From Candidatus Poribacteria bacterium (GTDB taxonomy: Bacteria > Poribacteria > DTPJ01 > WJIO01): 23,506 nucleotides of DNA. Every line of letters starts with the position of its first letter. Position 1 is the stretch's first letter. This document shows positions 1-7,060 of the stretch, piece after piece. Below the pieces are notes generated by a model that was not told where the DNA came from, ran no database searches, and was given only the letters and a program-made list of their open reading frames with translations. The stretch is taken from NCBI GenBank assembly GCA_014730235.1, contig WJIO01000181.1, forward strand, positions 1 to 23,506, given 5' to 3'. A program made the position numbers and the translations under genes.

Positions 1-117
1 GAGCAGAGCGGCGAAGCAATCTCAAACATTTAAAAACAATAAATCTCTTCCGGAAACAGTGGATAGAAATATTTAGGACCTGTTTGGTGTTAGTTTTATT
101 GCATAAGCAATTTTTAA

Positions 118-123
118 TATAAT
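118..123 (+). promoter_or_regulatory. Possible -10 box upstream of the small ORF
   Basis: A perfect TATAAT lies here, 17 nt after a poor -35 match (TTTATT, 95-100). It would place a start site about 45 nt before the ORF at 178. The -35 is weak and the surroundings are AT-rich, so chance is a real possibility. Confidence 0.3.
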
Positions 124-138
124 ATTAACCCTTCTCTT

Positions 139-155
139 AATGGGCAAAGCCCATT
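139..155. repeat. Short perfect hairpin
   Basis: AATGGGC, loop AAA, GCCCATT: a 7-bp perfect stem just upstream of the ribosome binding site of the small ORF. No U-tract follows, so it is not a canonical terminator. It could be a leader structure or a remnant from an upstream gene. Confidence 0.4.
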
Positions 156-177
156 ATCCCACCTCATGGAGAAAAAA

Positions 178-339
178 ATGACAACTATCCACTGGTTGAT
201 AATATCTATAGGTTTACTGAATGTTGGTTATTATCTTGGTCGCTGGGTCGGAAGATCCCAGGGCAGAAGGGAAAATATCCGGGAATGGATTGAAAAAAAT
301 AGCATAAGAACTCTTTCACAACAAGTTGATAAAGAATAA
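178..339 (+). CDS. Small single-pass membrane protein, unknown
   Basis: A 53-residue ORF beginning MTTIHWLIISIGLLN. A hydrophobic stretch (about residues 4-20) is followed by a glycine and arginine rich segment (GRWVGRSQGRR, about 21-31) and a charged tail ending QQVDKE. The ATG at 178 is preceded by GGAG at 168-171 with a 6-nt gap. An in-frame ATG at 166 has no such site, so 178 is preferred. The layout suggests an inner-membrane peptide with a basic cytoplasmic side (positive-inside rule), with GxxxG-like spacing that could promote helix packing. No family is recognised. The gene ends 8 nt before the palindromic repeat. Short length limits confidence, but start signal and composition favour a real gene. 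Confidence 0.5.
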   Translation: MTTIHWLIISIGLLNVGYYLGRWVGRSQGRRENIREWIEKNSIRTLSQQVDKE

Positions 340-346
340 GTAATTT

Positions 347-468
347 TGGTTCTTCCGGGTCCAGTGTGGTAAAGATAAGAAACTTCTTTATGCTGTCATT
401 CCTGCAAAAGCAGGAATGACAAGCTGAGAAAATTTTCAATTATAACCACACTGGACCCGGAAGAACCA
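347..468. repeat. Palindromic MITE-like repeat, copy 1
   Basis: Outer arms 347-370 and 445-468 form a perfect inverted repeat of 24 bp (TGGTTCTTCCGGGTCCAGTG... and its complement). A second perfect stem sits inside: TGTCATTCCTGC at 394-405 and GCAGGAATGACA at 410-421 with loop AAAA. The whole unit matches, in reverse orientation, the sequence at 5121-5262. There is no coding potential; the reverse-strand ORF over it is an artefact. No clear target-site duplication is visible at this copy. It could act as a hairpin in transcripts of the flanking genes. Confidence 0.85.
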
Positions 469-485
469 TATTATTTTAAAGTTTT

Positions 486-510
486 AGATTATGAGCGGAG
501 CGAAGAATCT
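486..510. repeat. Fragment of GAGCGAAGCGAAGAATCT-type repeat
   Basis: AGATT (486-490) and AATCT (506-510) bracket GAGCGGAGCGAAGAATCT. A similar phrase, GAGCAGAGCGGCGAAGCAAT, opens the window at 1-20. I recall such motifs as dispersed intergenic repeats in many bacteria; the claim here rests on only two partial copies. Confidence 0.35.
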
Positions 511-537
511 TATTGTGGTATTAAGGAGAATTAATAA

Positions 538-1563
538 ATGCGTAAAGTAATATTAGGTAAATCAGATTTAGCTGTTACGGAAGTGGGTTTTGGCGGAATA
601 CCAATACAGAGACTAACCCATAAAAAAGCTGTGGAAGTAGTTCAGGCTTGTATTGACATGGGTGTCAATTACATTGATACTGCCAATGGCTATGGAACCA
701 GCGAAGAGCGTATCGGCGATGCCGTTTCGGATCGTCGTGGTGGTCTGGTAATTGCATCCAAAAGCCCCGGTCGCGATGCAAAGACATATAATGAGCATCT
801 TAAGTTAAGCCTTAAACGGTTGCAGACTGACTATATTGATCTATACCAGTTTCACAACGTCAGCAGAGAGGATGAATACGAAAAAATCCTTGCTCCCGGC
901 GGCGCAATGGAAGCCGCACAAAAAGCCAGAGAAGAGGGGGTTATAGGTCACATAGGCATAACATCCCACAAGATGGACATGGCCATAAAAGCTGTAAAGT
1001 CCGGTTTGTTCGAGACTCTCATGTTTCCGTTTAACTATATCAGCAACGAATCTGAGGACGAACTCCTGGATCTGTGTAAACAGAATAACATAGGCTTCAT
1101 AGCTATGAAGCCTATGGGCGGTGGTCTTCTGGACGATGCCTGCCTGTCGTTTAAGTATCTCAAGCAATTTCCCCACATTGTTCCCATTGTGGGAATCGAA
1201 ACCCTGGATCAGATGCAGGAGATTATATCCATTGTGGAAACGACCACAAAGGTAACAGATGCAGACCGTCAGGCTATAAAGAACATGCAGGAAGAACTGG
1301 GCAAACGCTTCTGTCGGGCCTGCGACTACTGCCAGCCATGTCCCGAAGAACTGCCTATATCCGCATTAACAAGGCTTCGCAGTTTCGCCAAACGTTTCCC
1401 GGAAGAGCGTTTCTTTGGTGAATGGGGTAACGGTCTTGTAAAAAGAGCCGAAGACTGTGCCGACTGCGGGGGATGTGAATCCAGATGTCCTTATGATCTA
1501 CCTGTCAGGGAAATGATAAAAGAAAACGTAGCCTGGTATAACGAGCAAATGGCCCTAAGGTGA
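538..1563 (+). CDS. Aldo/keto reductase with C-terminal 2x[4Fe-4S] domain
   Basis: A cytoplasmic NAD(P)H-type aldo/keto reductase of 341 residues. The TIM barrel (about 1-250) carries the family tetrad: D47 and Y52 in DTANGYGTSEERIG, K75 in VIASKSP and H106 in DLYQFH. The tail (about 255-325) holds two cysteine clusters, C259/C262/C265/C268 and C307/C310/C313/C317, each ending CP, as in ferredoxin-like extensions of the COG1453-type reductases. The family reduces aldehydes or ketones, with the iron-sulfur part presumably passing electrons. AAGGAG at 523-528 lies 9 nt before the ATG. The glycyl radical enzyme starts 6 nt after the stop, so the two are very probably co-transcribed and this enzyme may reduce the carbonyl product of its neighbour (inference). 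Substrate unknown. Confidence 0.93.
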   Translation: MRKVILGKSDLAVTEVGFGGIPIQRLTHKKAVEVVQACIDMGVNYIDTANGYGTSEERIGDAVSDRRGGLVIASKSPGRDAKTYNEHLKLSLKRLQTDYIDLYQFHNVSREDEYEKILAPGGAMEAAQKAREEGVIGHIGITSHKMDMAIKAVKSGLFETLMFPFNYISNESEDELLDLCKQNNIGFIAMKPMGGGLLDDACLSFKYLKQFPHIVPIVGIETLDQMQEIISIVETTTKVTDADRQAIKNMQEELGKRFCRACDYCQPCPEELPISALTRLRSFAKRFPEERFFGEWGNGLVKRAEDCADCGGCESRCPYDLPVREMIKENVAWYNEQMALR

Positions 1564-1569
1564 GAGAAA

Positions 1570-3723
1570 ATGAAAGAGCTAATCCGGAATATACGCGATG
1601 AACTTGTTTCCACAACTGATACAGTATGTCTACAAAGGGCCAGATTGATCACAGAAGCCTACCAGATGTTTGATTCCTATCCTGTGCCACTGAAAAGGGC
1701 AAAAGCCTTTAACCATGTTCTTCAGAACATGGACCTGGATTTGAAATCCAACCCCATTTTTGCCGGTAACACATCATCCAGGCCCAGGGCCTGGATGCTT
1801 ATACCCGAACACGGCATGAATAACGACACCCAGGTAGTCATTGAAAACGAGTGTCTGAAGGGAATTCTGGATGGCCAGATTCCCCGGGATATACTGGATT
1901 ATTGGAAGGACAGAAGTTTCGGCGGCTCCTCCGGTATTGGTCATCTGGCTGTGGATTTCCAGAGAGTGGTTCACTGTGGACTTGAGGATATTATCGCTGA
2001 AATTAAAAGTTACCCTGAAACAAATGGTGAAGAAAGTATATATCGCGGTGCAATGATCATCGGCCTGCAAGCTGTCATAGACTGGTCTGAAAGATATGCT
2101 GAAGAAGCTCAGAAAGCCGCAGCATCAGAAGAAAATCCTTTGATTTGGGAAGCTCATCTCAGGGTTGCAGAGGCATGCAGTCGCGTTCCGGCAAAGCCTG
2201 CGAAAAACCTGTTTGAGGCATTGCAGGCTATGGTTCTGGTGCATCTGGTTACGGCCATTGAAGGTCATGGTATGTCCATATCCATAGGTCTGCCAGATCG
2301 GGTGCTGGCACCGTTTATTGATGATTCGTTTGATTTTGAGTACGCTAACAACCTGATCTCTGCTTTTATGCTGAAAGTTGCCGGTAATTCCTTCTTGGGA
2401 CGTGGATCAAAGACCCAGGCCACAACTGTTGGCGGTCTTAATCATCTTGGTGAAGACCAGTGTAACCAAATTACCCTGGCATTTATGGAAGCCTGTGATG
2501 ATATACGCATAGGCGATCCCCATATTTTCCTGCGATGGCATGATGATATAAGCCCGAAGGCAAAAGAAAAGGCCGTTGACATGCTGGCGAGAGGTGTAAG
2601 TATGCCCCTGCTTATCAACGATGTGCCTACAGCCCAAGGATTTATAAATGCTGGATGCACGCCGGAAGATGCTTGGGAATACTGTGTTATCGGTTGCAAC
2701 GAACTGGGAATTCCCGGTCGTTCGGCTGATTCATCTACTGCTGTGGCTGGTACTGTTCAGTATCTTGCTATGCTTAATGATACACTTCTGGATCACCCTG
2801 ATCCTGATTCCATACAGAGCATGGATCAACTGCTGGAAGCCCTGGAAAAAAATATGAAACAACGTTTAACAAGAGCGCGGGAAAATGGTCAGAAGCATCG
2901 TGTAAGAATGGCAGAAAACGTACCTACACCCTTTACCTCCGCTTTGATGCAGGGGTGTATTAAAAACGGTAAGGATTTAGTATTGGGAATGAAATACCGA
3001 CTTCCCGGTGTTTATGAACGTGGACTTACTAATGCAGCCAACGCTCTGTCGTCTATACAGAGGGTTGTTTTTAAGAATGGCTCTATGTCCATGACTCAAT
3101 TGATCCGGGCTATGCAGGATGACTTTAATGATGCTTCTGTTCGGGCAAAGTTAGTATCTGCACCAAGATGGGGAAATGATAACAATCAGGCGGATCAATG
3201 GGCTACAATCCTTGTGGATATGCGTGAGCAAGTTTTAAACTCGGTTGATGAAAAATTTAATACAGGCCCACACATGGTCTGTCATGTTGTGCGCAGCTTG
3301 CACCATGTGGATGGACGACGTATTGCCGCATCACCGGATGGTCGCTACGCCTGGACTCCAGTGGCGGACAGCATTGGCGCTCAGACGGGTACGGCTTCTG
3401 AAGGCCCTACCGGGGTTATAAACAGCGTTCTGAAGCTGGATGCAGCGAGTAACTACCGGGGTGGATATAACCTTAATATAACATTACCTAAAAGCACTGC
3501 ATCACCGGAATCGGTTATGTCTCTGGTGGAAACATTTTTTAGCAAAGGTGGCCAGGAGATACAGATCAACTGCCTTGATGCCCATGTTCTCCGGGAAGCA
3601 CAGAAGAACCCGGAGGAATACGGTGACTTGGTGGTCCGTATAGCAGGATTCAGCGCGCGTTTTGTGGATTTATCAATAAAAGAGCAAAATGAGCTTATCG
3701 AACGAGCAGATGTTGTAAATTGA
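1570..3723 (+). CDS. Glycyl radical enzyme (pyruvate formate-lyase superfamily)
   Basis: An oxygen-sensitive radical enzyme of 717 residues. The C-terminal glycyl radical domain is clear (RIAGFSARFVDLS; radical site G693), preceded by INCLDAHVLREAQKNPEEYG. The active-site cysteine lies in EYCVIGCNELG (C376, with E378 two residues on). The C-x-E arrangement is typical of dehydratase/lyase-type members rather than pyruvate formate-lyase, which uses two adjacent cysteines. The central GTASEGPTGVINSVLKLD segment is also typical. The protein is somewhat shorter than many members (about 750-850), mostly at the N-terminus. The start has AAGGTGAG overlapping the end of the reductase gene. No radical-SAM activase is present in the window, so the activating enzyme must be encoded elsewhere. 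The substrate cannot be assigned; a diol-type dehydration feeding the reductase is one possibility. Confidence 0.93.
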   Translation: MKELIRNIRDELVSTTDTVCLQRARLITEAYQMFDSYPVPLKRAKAFNHVLQNMDLDLKSNPIFAGNTSSRPRAWMLIPEHGMNNDTQVVIENECLKGILDGQIPRDILDYWKDRSFGGSSGIGHLAVDFQRVVHCGLEDIIAEIKSYPETNGEESIYRGAMIIGLQAVIDWSERYAEEAQKAAASEENPLIWEAHLRVAEACSRVPAKPAKNLFEALQAMVLVHLVTAIEGHGMSISIGLPDRVLAPFIDDSFDFEYANNLISAFMLKVAGNSFLGRGSKTQATTVGGLNHLGEDQCNQITLAFMEACDDIRIGDPHIFLRWHDDISPKAKEKAVDMLARGVSMPLLINDVPTAQGFINAGCTPEDAWEYCVIGCNELGIPGRSADSSTAVAGTVQYLAMLNDTLLDHPDPDSIQSMDQLLEALEKNMKQRLTRARENGQKHRVRMAENVPTPFTSALMQGCIKNGKDLVLGMKYRLPGVYERGLTNAANALSSIQRVVFKNGSMSMTQLIRAMQDDFNDASVRAKLVSAPRWGNDNNQADQWATILVDMREQVLNSVDEKFNTGPHMVCHVVRSLHHVDGRRIAASPDGRYAWTPVADSIGAQTGTASEGPTGVINSVLKLDAASNYRGGYNLNITLPKSTASPESVMSLVETFFSKGGQEIQINCLDAHVLREAQKNPEEYGDLVVRIAGFSARFVDLSIKEQNELIERADVVN

Positions 3724-3745
3724 AAATTTAAAGGAGAGTTGAAAT

Positions 3746-4999
3746 TTGAAAACATACAGAATCATAATATTAATTTCGGTTTTTACACTTATTTTTACAG
3801 GATTAGTTCAAGCAGACGACTGGCCCGAGTGGCGAGGTCCCAGACGTGATGCTATATGCAAGGAAACGGGGTTATTAAAGGAATGGCCCGAAGGCGGTCC
3901 AGAGCTTCTAATGACTATAGAAGATTTGGGAAAAGGGTTTTCTTCGCCTTCTATATCAAAAGGGGTTATTTACATAACCAGCATGTATGATAACGAAGAA
4001 TATATATCCGCATTTGAGCTTGATGGAACGCCCAAATGGAAGACTAAATATGGCAAAGCGTATACAAAATCATTCCCTGACGCCCGTAGTACACCTACTG
4101 TTGACGGTGATTATGTATATGTAATCAGCGGTACAGGTGAAGTTGTATGTCTTGATACTGATGGTGAAATCAAGTGGTCTGTTCCCGGATATGAAAAGTT
4201 TGAGGGTAAATATGGGGCCTGGGGTGTGGCTGAATCGCCTTTGATCGTGGATAACAAGGTGATTTATACCCCATGCGGCGATAAGACAACTGTGGTGGCC
4301 ATGGATAAGATGACAGGTGAAACCGTGTGGATGTCTGAAACCCTTAACGATCAGAGCGGATATGTTTCACCCCTACTGGTTGAAATTGGTGATCTTAAAC
4401 TGATAGTTACTGTTACAGGAACTTACATTATCGGTGTCAACGCAGATAACGGTAATATCGAATGGAAAATTGTTTATAAAGACATCCCTGAAGAAGGAAA
4501 AGGTGGGGACATAAACATACCAACGCCAGTATACCACGATGGAGGGATTTTCGTCACCAGTGGATACAACCACACAGGTGTAATGCTGGAGCTTTCAGAC
4601 GATGGCAAGAGCGCAAAGCCGGTATGGGTAAATCCGGACCTGGATACTCATCATGGCGGCGTTGTTCTGGTTGATGGTTACATCTATGGGTCTAACTGGA
4701 TCAATAATGGCAACGGAAACTGGTTATGTTTGGACTGGGAAAGCGGCAAAACCATGTATGATACCAAATGGCACAACAAGGGATCAATTCTGGCTGCTGA
4801 AGGTATGCTGTATTGTTATGAAGAGGCCAAGGGGAATCTGGGACTTGTAAAAGCAACCCCGGATGAATTTGCCCTGGTCAGTTCTTTCAGGATCGAAAAG
4901 GGAAGCGCACAGCACTGGGGTCATCCGGTTATAAGTGATGGAAAGCTATATATCCGCCATGGTGATGTAATGATGGTCTTTGATGTAAAAGCTAAATAA
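3746..4999 (+). CDS. Exported PQQ-like (BamB-type) beta-propeller protein
   Basis: A 417-residue secreted or periplasmic protein. The signal peptide covers about residues 1-23 (MKTYRIIILISVFTLIF...VQA), followed by DDWPEWRGPRRDA, a phrase typical of PQQ-like repeat proteins in Planctomycetes and related phyla. Repeated blades follow with patterns such as GDYVYVISGTGEVVCLDTDGEIKW and YIIGVNADNGNIEW, ending at a GKLYIRHGDVMMVFDVKAK blade. Such propellers serve either as quinoprotein-like enzymes or as scaffolds; nothing here proves PQQ binding. The start is TTG: AAGGAG at 3731-3736 sits 9 nt upstream and no better ATG fits. It follows the glycyl radical enzyme by 22 nt and likely belongs to the same operon, although it acts in another compartment. 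Confidence 0.88.
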   Translation: MKTYRIIILISVFTLIFTGLVQADDWPEWRGPRRDAICKETGLLKEWPEGGPELLMTIEDLGKGFSSPSISKGVIYITSMYDNEEYISAFELDGTPKWKTKYGKAYTKSFPDARSTPTVDGDYVYVISGTGEVVCLDTDGEIKWSVPGYEKFEGKYGAWGVAESPLIVDNKVIYTPCGDKTTVVAMDKMTGETVWMSETLNDQSGYVSPLLVEIGDLKLIVTVTGTYIIGVNADNGNIEWKIVYKDIPEEGKGGDINIPTPVYHDGGIFVTSGYNHTGVMLELSDDGKSAKPVWVNPDLDTHHGGVVLVDGYIYGSNWINNGNGNWLCLDWESGKTMYDTKWHNKGSILAAEGMLYCYEEAKGNLGLVKATPDEFALVSSFRIEKGSAQHWGHPVISDGKLYIRHGDVMMVFDVKAK

Positions 5000-5079
5000 A
5001 GCTATACTTCGCTGTTTTTGAATGATTGGCTTTTCAGAGTTAAGTGTGGCAATAAAACAGGGGTGTAAAATTATCCCTG
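5000..5079. other. Intergenic segment before the nested insertion
   Basis: Non-coding stretch downstream of the propeller gene. I see no terminator hairpin with a U-tract, no RBS and no ORF in it. The rest of the gap up to 5390 is accounted for by the insertion and the promoter listed separately. Confidence 0.5.
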
Positions 5080-5088
5080 GACTCATGT

Positions 5089-5321
5089 CCAAGCATAAAA
5101 TTTATGTCCGTGAAAACTTTGGCTCTTCCGGTTTGAGTATGGTTATAATTTGAAAATTTTCTCAGCTTGTCATTCCTGCTTCAAGCTTTTTGAAAAAGCT
5201 TGAAGCAGGAATGACAGCATATAGAAGTTTCTTATTTTTAACACATTGAACCCGAAGGAACCAAACTTTATTTATTACCCCATTCTTCGCAATAACATAG
5301 GGACATAAATTTTATGCTTGG
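5089..5321. mobile_element. MITE-like element with 21-bp inverted ends and 9-bp target duplication
   Basis: Ends are perfect inverted repeats: 5089-5109 (CCAAGCATAAAATTTATGTC plus C) and 5301-5321. They are directly abutted by the same 9 bp, GACTCATGT, at 5080-5088 and 5322-5330. This is the signature of a transposition event. It carries no ORF and so is non-autonomous. Inside it lies a second repeat (5121-5262); removing that leaves an element of roughly 84 bp. It sits directly upstream of the promoter of the HAD/TRAP operon. Confidence 0.75.
5121..5262. mobile_element. Palindromic MITE-like repeat, copy 2, nested
   Basis: Imperfect outer inverted arms (GGCTCTTCCGG... at the left, ...CCCGAAGGAACC at the right) enclose a perfect internal palindrome at 5168-5216 with two 24-bp arms and a single G at the centre. 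The unit is the reverse-orientation counterpart of copy 1 at 347-468, with a longer central hairpin that includes TTCAAGCTTTTT and its complement. AAACTTT occurs directly on both sides (5114-5120 and 5263-5269), which suggests a 7-bp target duplication and insertion into the older element around it. Confidence 0.7.
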
Positions 5322-5337
5322 GACTCATGTTGAAGTG

Positions 5338-5366
5338 TTGACAGTATGAATTCATGATGCTATACT
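5338..5366 (+). promoter_or_regulatory. Sigma70-type promoter of the HAD/TRAP operon
   Basis: TTGACA (5338-5343), 17-nt spacer, TATACT (5361-5366): a full -35 match and five of six at -10. The predicted start near 5373 gives a very short leader to the GGGAGG and ATG of the HAD gene. It lies 8 nt beyond the target duplication of the nested insertion. Confidence 0.75.
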
Positions 5367-5390
5367 TACAGCAACCGGATGGGAGGATAC

Positions 5391-6035
5391 ATGAAAGAAA
5401 ATTTGGATGCTGTTTTGTTTGATTTTGATGGTACACTGGTTCAGATAGATATTGACTTTAAACAGATGCGACAGGGTATCATCAATCTGGGGCAAGAGTA
5501 TGGCATAATTCCTGAAACGGGTTTGTATGTTTTGGAATCTCTCGAGTATATATTCACCGGACTTTTGGAAAAAGACCCCAAACTGGCGAGGGAATTCAGA
5601 CAAAGAGCAGAAAATCTTATTATAGATATTGAGGTAAAAGCTTCAGCAAAGGCAACGGCAATGCCGGGAGTTGAAAATACCCTGAGGGAATTAAACAATA
5701 AAGGCATAAAAATCGGTATTGTAACCAGAAACTGCCGGGCCGGTGTATTAAAATCCACCCAGGTAGCTGACCTTGTATATGATATTTTATTGACAAGGGA
5801 TGATGTATTACAGGTAAAGCCCCATCCCGGGCATCTTACAGATGCTTTGAATTTGATGAAAAGCAGAGCAGAAGAAGCTATCATGGTGGGCAATCATGCA
5901 ATGGATATTATCGCCGGTAAAAGGGCTAAAATGAAGACGGCGGCTGTGCTTACCACCCACTCTGAGGATGACTTTATGGAAGTTCAGCCAGATTATATTA
6001 TGCCCGGTATCCCTGGTCTTCTGGATATATTATAA
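5391..6035 (+). CDS. HAD-superfamily phosphatase (phosphoglycolate phosphatase-like)
   Basis: A cytoplasmic phosphatase of 214 residues with cap. Motif I is DFDGTL (nucleophile D11, acid D13), motif II is the T112 region (IVTRN), and motif III is K143 in VKPHPG. Motif IV reads VGNHAMDIIAGKRA, where the usual first acidic residue (GD) is replaced by N168 while D172 remains, which may alter metal binding. The start is chosen at 5391 because GGGAGG (5381-5386) precedes it; an in-frame ATG at 5379 has no ribosome site. It is the first gene after the strong promoter and is followed closely by the TRAP genes, so it may dephosphorylate a metabolite linked to the imported solute. Substrate unknown. 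Confidence 0.85.
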   Translation: MKENLDAVLFDFDGTLVQIDIDFKQMRQGIINLGQEYGIIPETGLYVLESLEYIFTGLLEKDPKLAREFRQRAENLIIDIEVKASAKATAMPGVENTLRELNNKGIKIGIVTRNCRAGVLKSTQVADLVYDILLTRDDVLQVKPHPGHLTDALNLMKSRAEEAIMVGNHAMDIIAGKRAKMKTAAVLTTHSEDDFMEVQPDYIMPGIPGLLDIL

Positions 6036-6054
6036 ATTTTTATGGAGGTATGAT

Positions 6055-7029
6055 TTGAAAAAAAATACATTTTTATCTTTTATAACTATTATTATCCTGT
6101 TTCTGTCGTTTGCAGGATGCGGTAAAAATGAAAAGACGTTCTTTTCTATAGCCACAGGAAGCACTGGAGGAACTTATTATCCGGTTGGCGGCGCACTGGC
6201 CCAGATTCTCAACCAGCATGTACCAGAAACAAGCGCGGCAGCCCAAACAGGAAATGCCTCTGTGGCCAACTGCAACCTTATCAGAACCCACGAAATAGAA
6301 TCGGCTCTGGCCCAAAACAACGTGGCCTATTGGGCCTATACAGGCACTGAGATATTTTCCGATGAAGCACCAGCAAAGAATGTAAACGCCATTGCTTCAC
6401 TGTATCCTGAAACTATACAGATCGTGGCCAAGAAATCATCAGGTATTAAAAGTGTATATGATCTCAAGGATAAAAGGGTTGTGGTAGGCGCACCGGGCAG
6501 CGGGACGGAGATTGACGCAAGAAAAATACTTGCGGCTCATGGCCTGACATACGACGATATAAAGGAAGATTTTCTGGACTTCAGCGGCGCTTCCCAGAGG
6601 TTAAAAGACAACCAGGCTGACGCGGCTTTCCAGACCGCCGGATTCCCTACGTCCAGCATTATTGACCTGTCAGCCACTGCCGATATTGTACTTGTGCCTA
6701 TTGATGAGAATGTGATGCAGGAATTGATTGATGAAAATAAATATTACACAAAAGCTATCGTCCCTGCTGGAACATATGCAGGAGTAGATCAGGACACCCC
6801 AACCCTTAACCTCATGGCCATGTGGATAGTAGATGCCGACCAGCCATCTCAACTTATATATAAATTTACAGAAGCTCTATGGGAACACAGAGACCAGTTG
6901 GAAAAAGTCCACGATAAGTGCAAGGAAATAACTCTGGAAACTGCTCTGGACGGTCTTGGTATACCAATCCATCCCGGTGCGGAAAAATATTATAAAGAAG
7001 TTTCACATCCTAAGCTGGGATCTTTATAA
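6055..7029 (+). CDS. TAXI-family TRAP transporter solute-binding lipoprotein
   Basis: A periplasmic binding protein of 324 residues, anchored as a lipoprotein. The N-terminus MKKNTFLSFITIIILFLSF ends in a lipobox FAGC (C22). The mature part opens FFSIATGSTGGTYYPVGGAL, the TAXI-family hallmark, followed by QTGNASVANCNLI and by VYDLKDKRVVVGAPGSGTEIDA. TTG at 6055 is chosen: TGGAGGT at 6043-6049 sits just upstream and the lipobox then falls at the right distance, whereas the longer ORF would overlap the HAD gene and add an unlikely N-terminus. It delivers solute, probably an organic acid, to the permease two genes downstream. Confidence 0.92.
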   Translation: MKKNTFLSFITIIILFLSFAGCGKNEKTFFSIATGSTGGTYYPVGGALAQILNQHVPETSAAAQTGNASVANCNLIRTHEIESALAQNNVAYWAYTGTEIFSDEAPAKNVNAIASLYPETIQIVAKKSSGIKSVYDLKDKRVVVGAPGSGTEIDARKILAAHGLTYDDIKEDFLDFSGASQRLKDNQADAAFQTAGFPTSSIIDLSATADIVLVPIDENVMQELIDENKYYTKAIVPAGTYAGVDQDTPTLNLMAMWIVDADQPSQLIYKFTEALWEHRDQLEKVHDKCKEITLETALDGLGIPIHPGAEKYYKEVSHPKLGSL

Positions 7030-7040
7030 TATAAAAGCTC

Positions 7041-7060
7041 GGGCATGCTTAGGCGTGCCC
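7041..7060 (+). promoter_or_regulatory. Hairpin over the DUF1850 start
   Basis: GGGCATGC (7041-7048), loop TTAG, GCGTGCCC (7053-7060): an 8-bp stem with one G-U pair. It lies in the short gap after the binding-protein gene and covers the ATG at 7045. It could damp translation of the next gene or protect the upstream message, so binding protein is made in excess over permease (inference). Confidence 0.45.

Noticed and set aside
206-439. Reverse-strand ORF of 77 residues
   Set aside because: It runs through the palindromic repeat and over the small plus-strand ORF; there is no family resemblance and the repeat explains its cysteine/phenylalanine-rich start.
347-468. CRISPR-like array
   Set aside because: Repeats are inverted pairs with no regular spacers, and no cas genes are present.
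1570-3723. Pyruvate formate-lyase (pflB)
   Set aside because: The active site has a single relevant cysteine in GCNE rather than adjacent cysteines, and the neighbours do not fit pyruvate fermentation.
5168-5216. The palindrome as an intrinsic terminator of the propeller operon
   Set aside because: The stem is not followed by a U-tract and the same core recurs in unrelated intergenic sites with transposition-like flanks, so a repeat is the better reading.
5441-5893. Reverse-strand ORF of 150 residues in the HAD gene
   Set aside because: It is fully inside a gene with all HAD motifs, has no ribosome site and resembles nothing.
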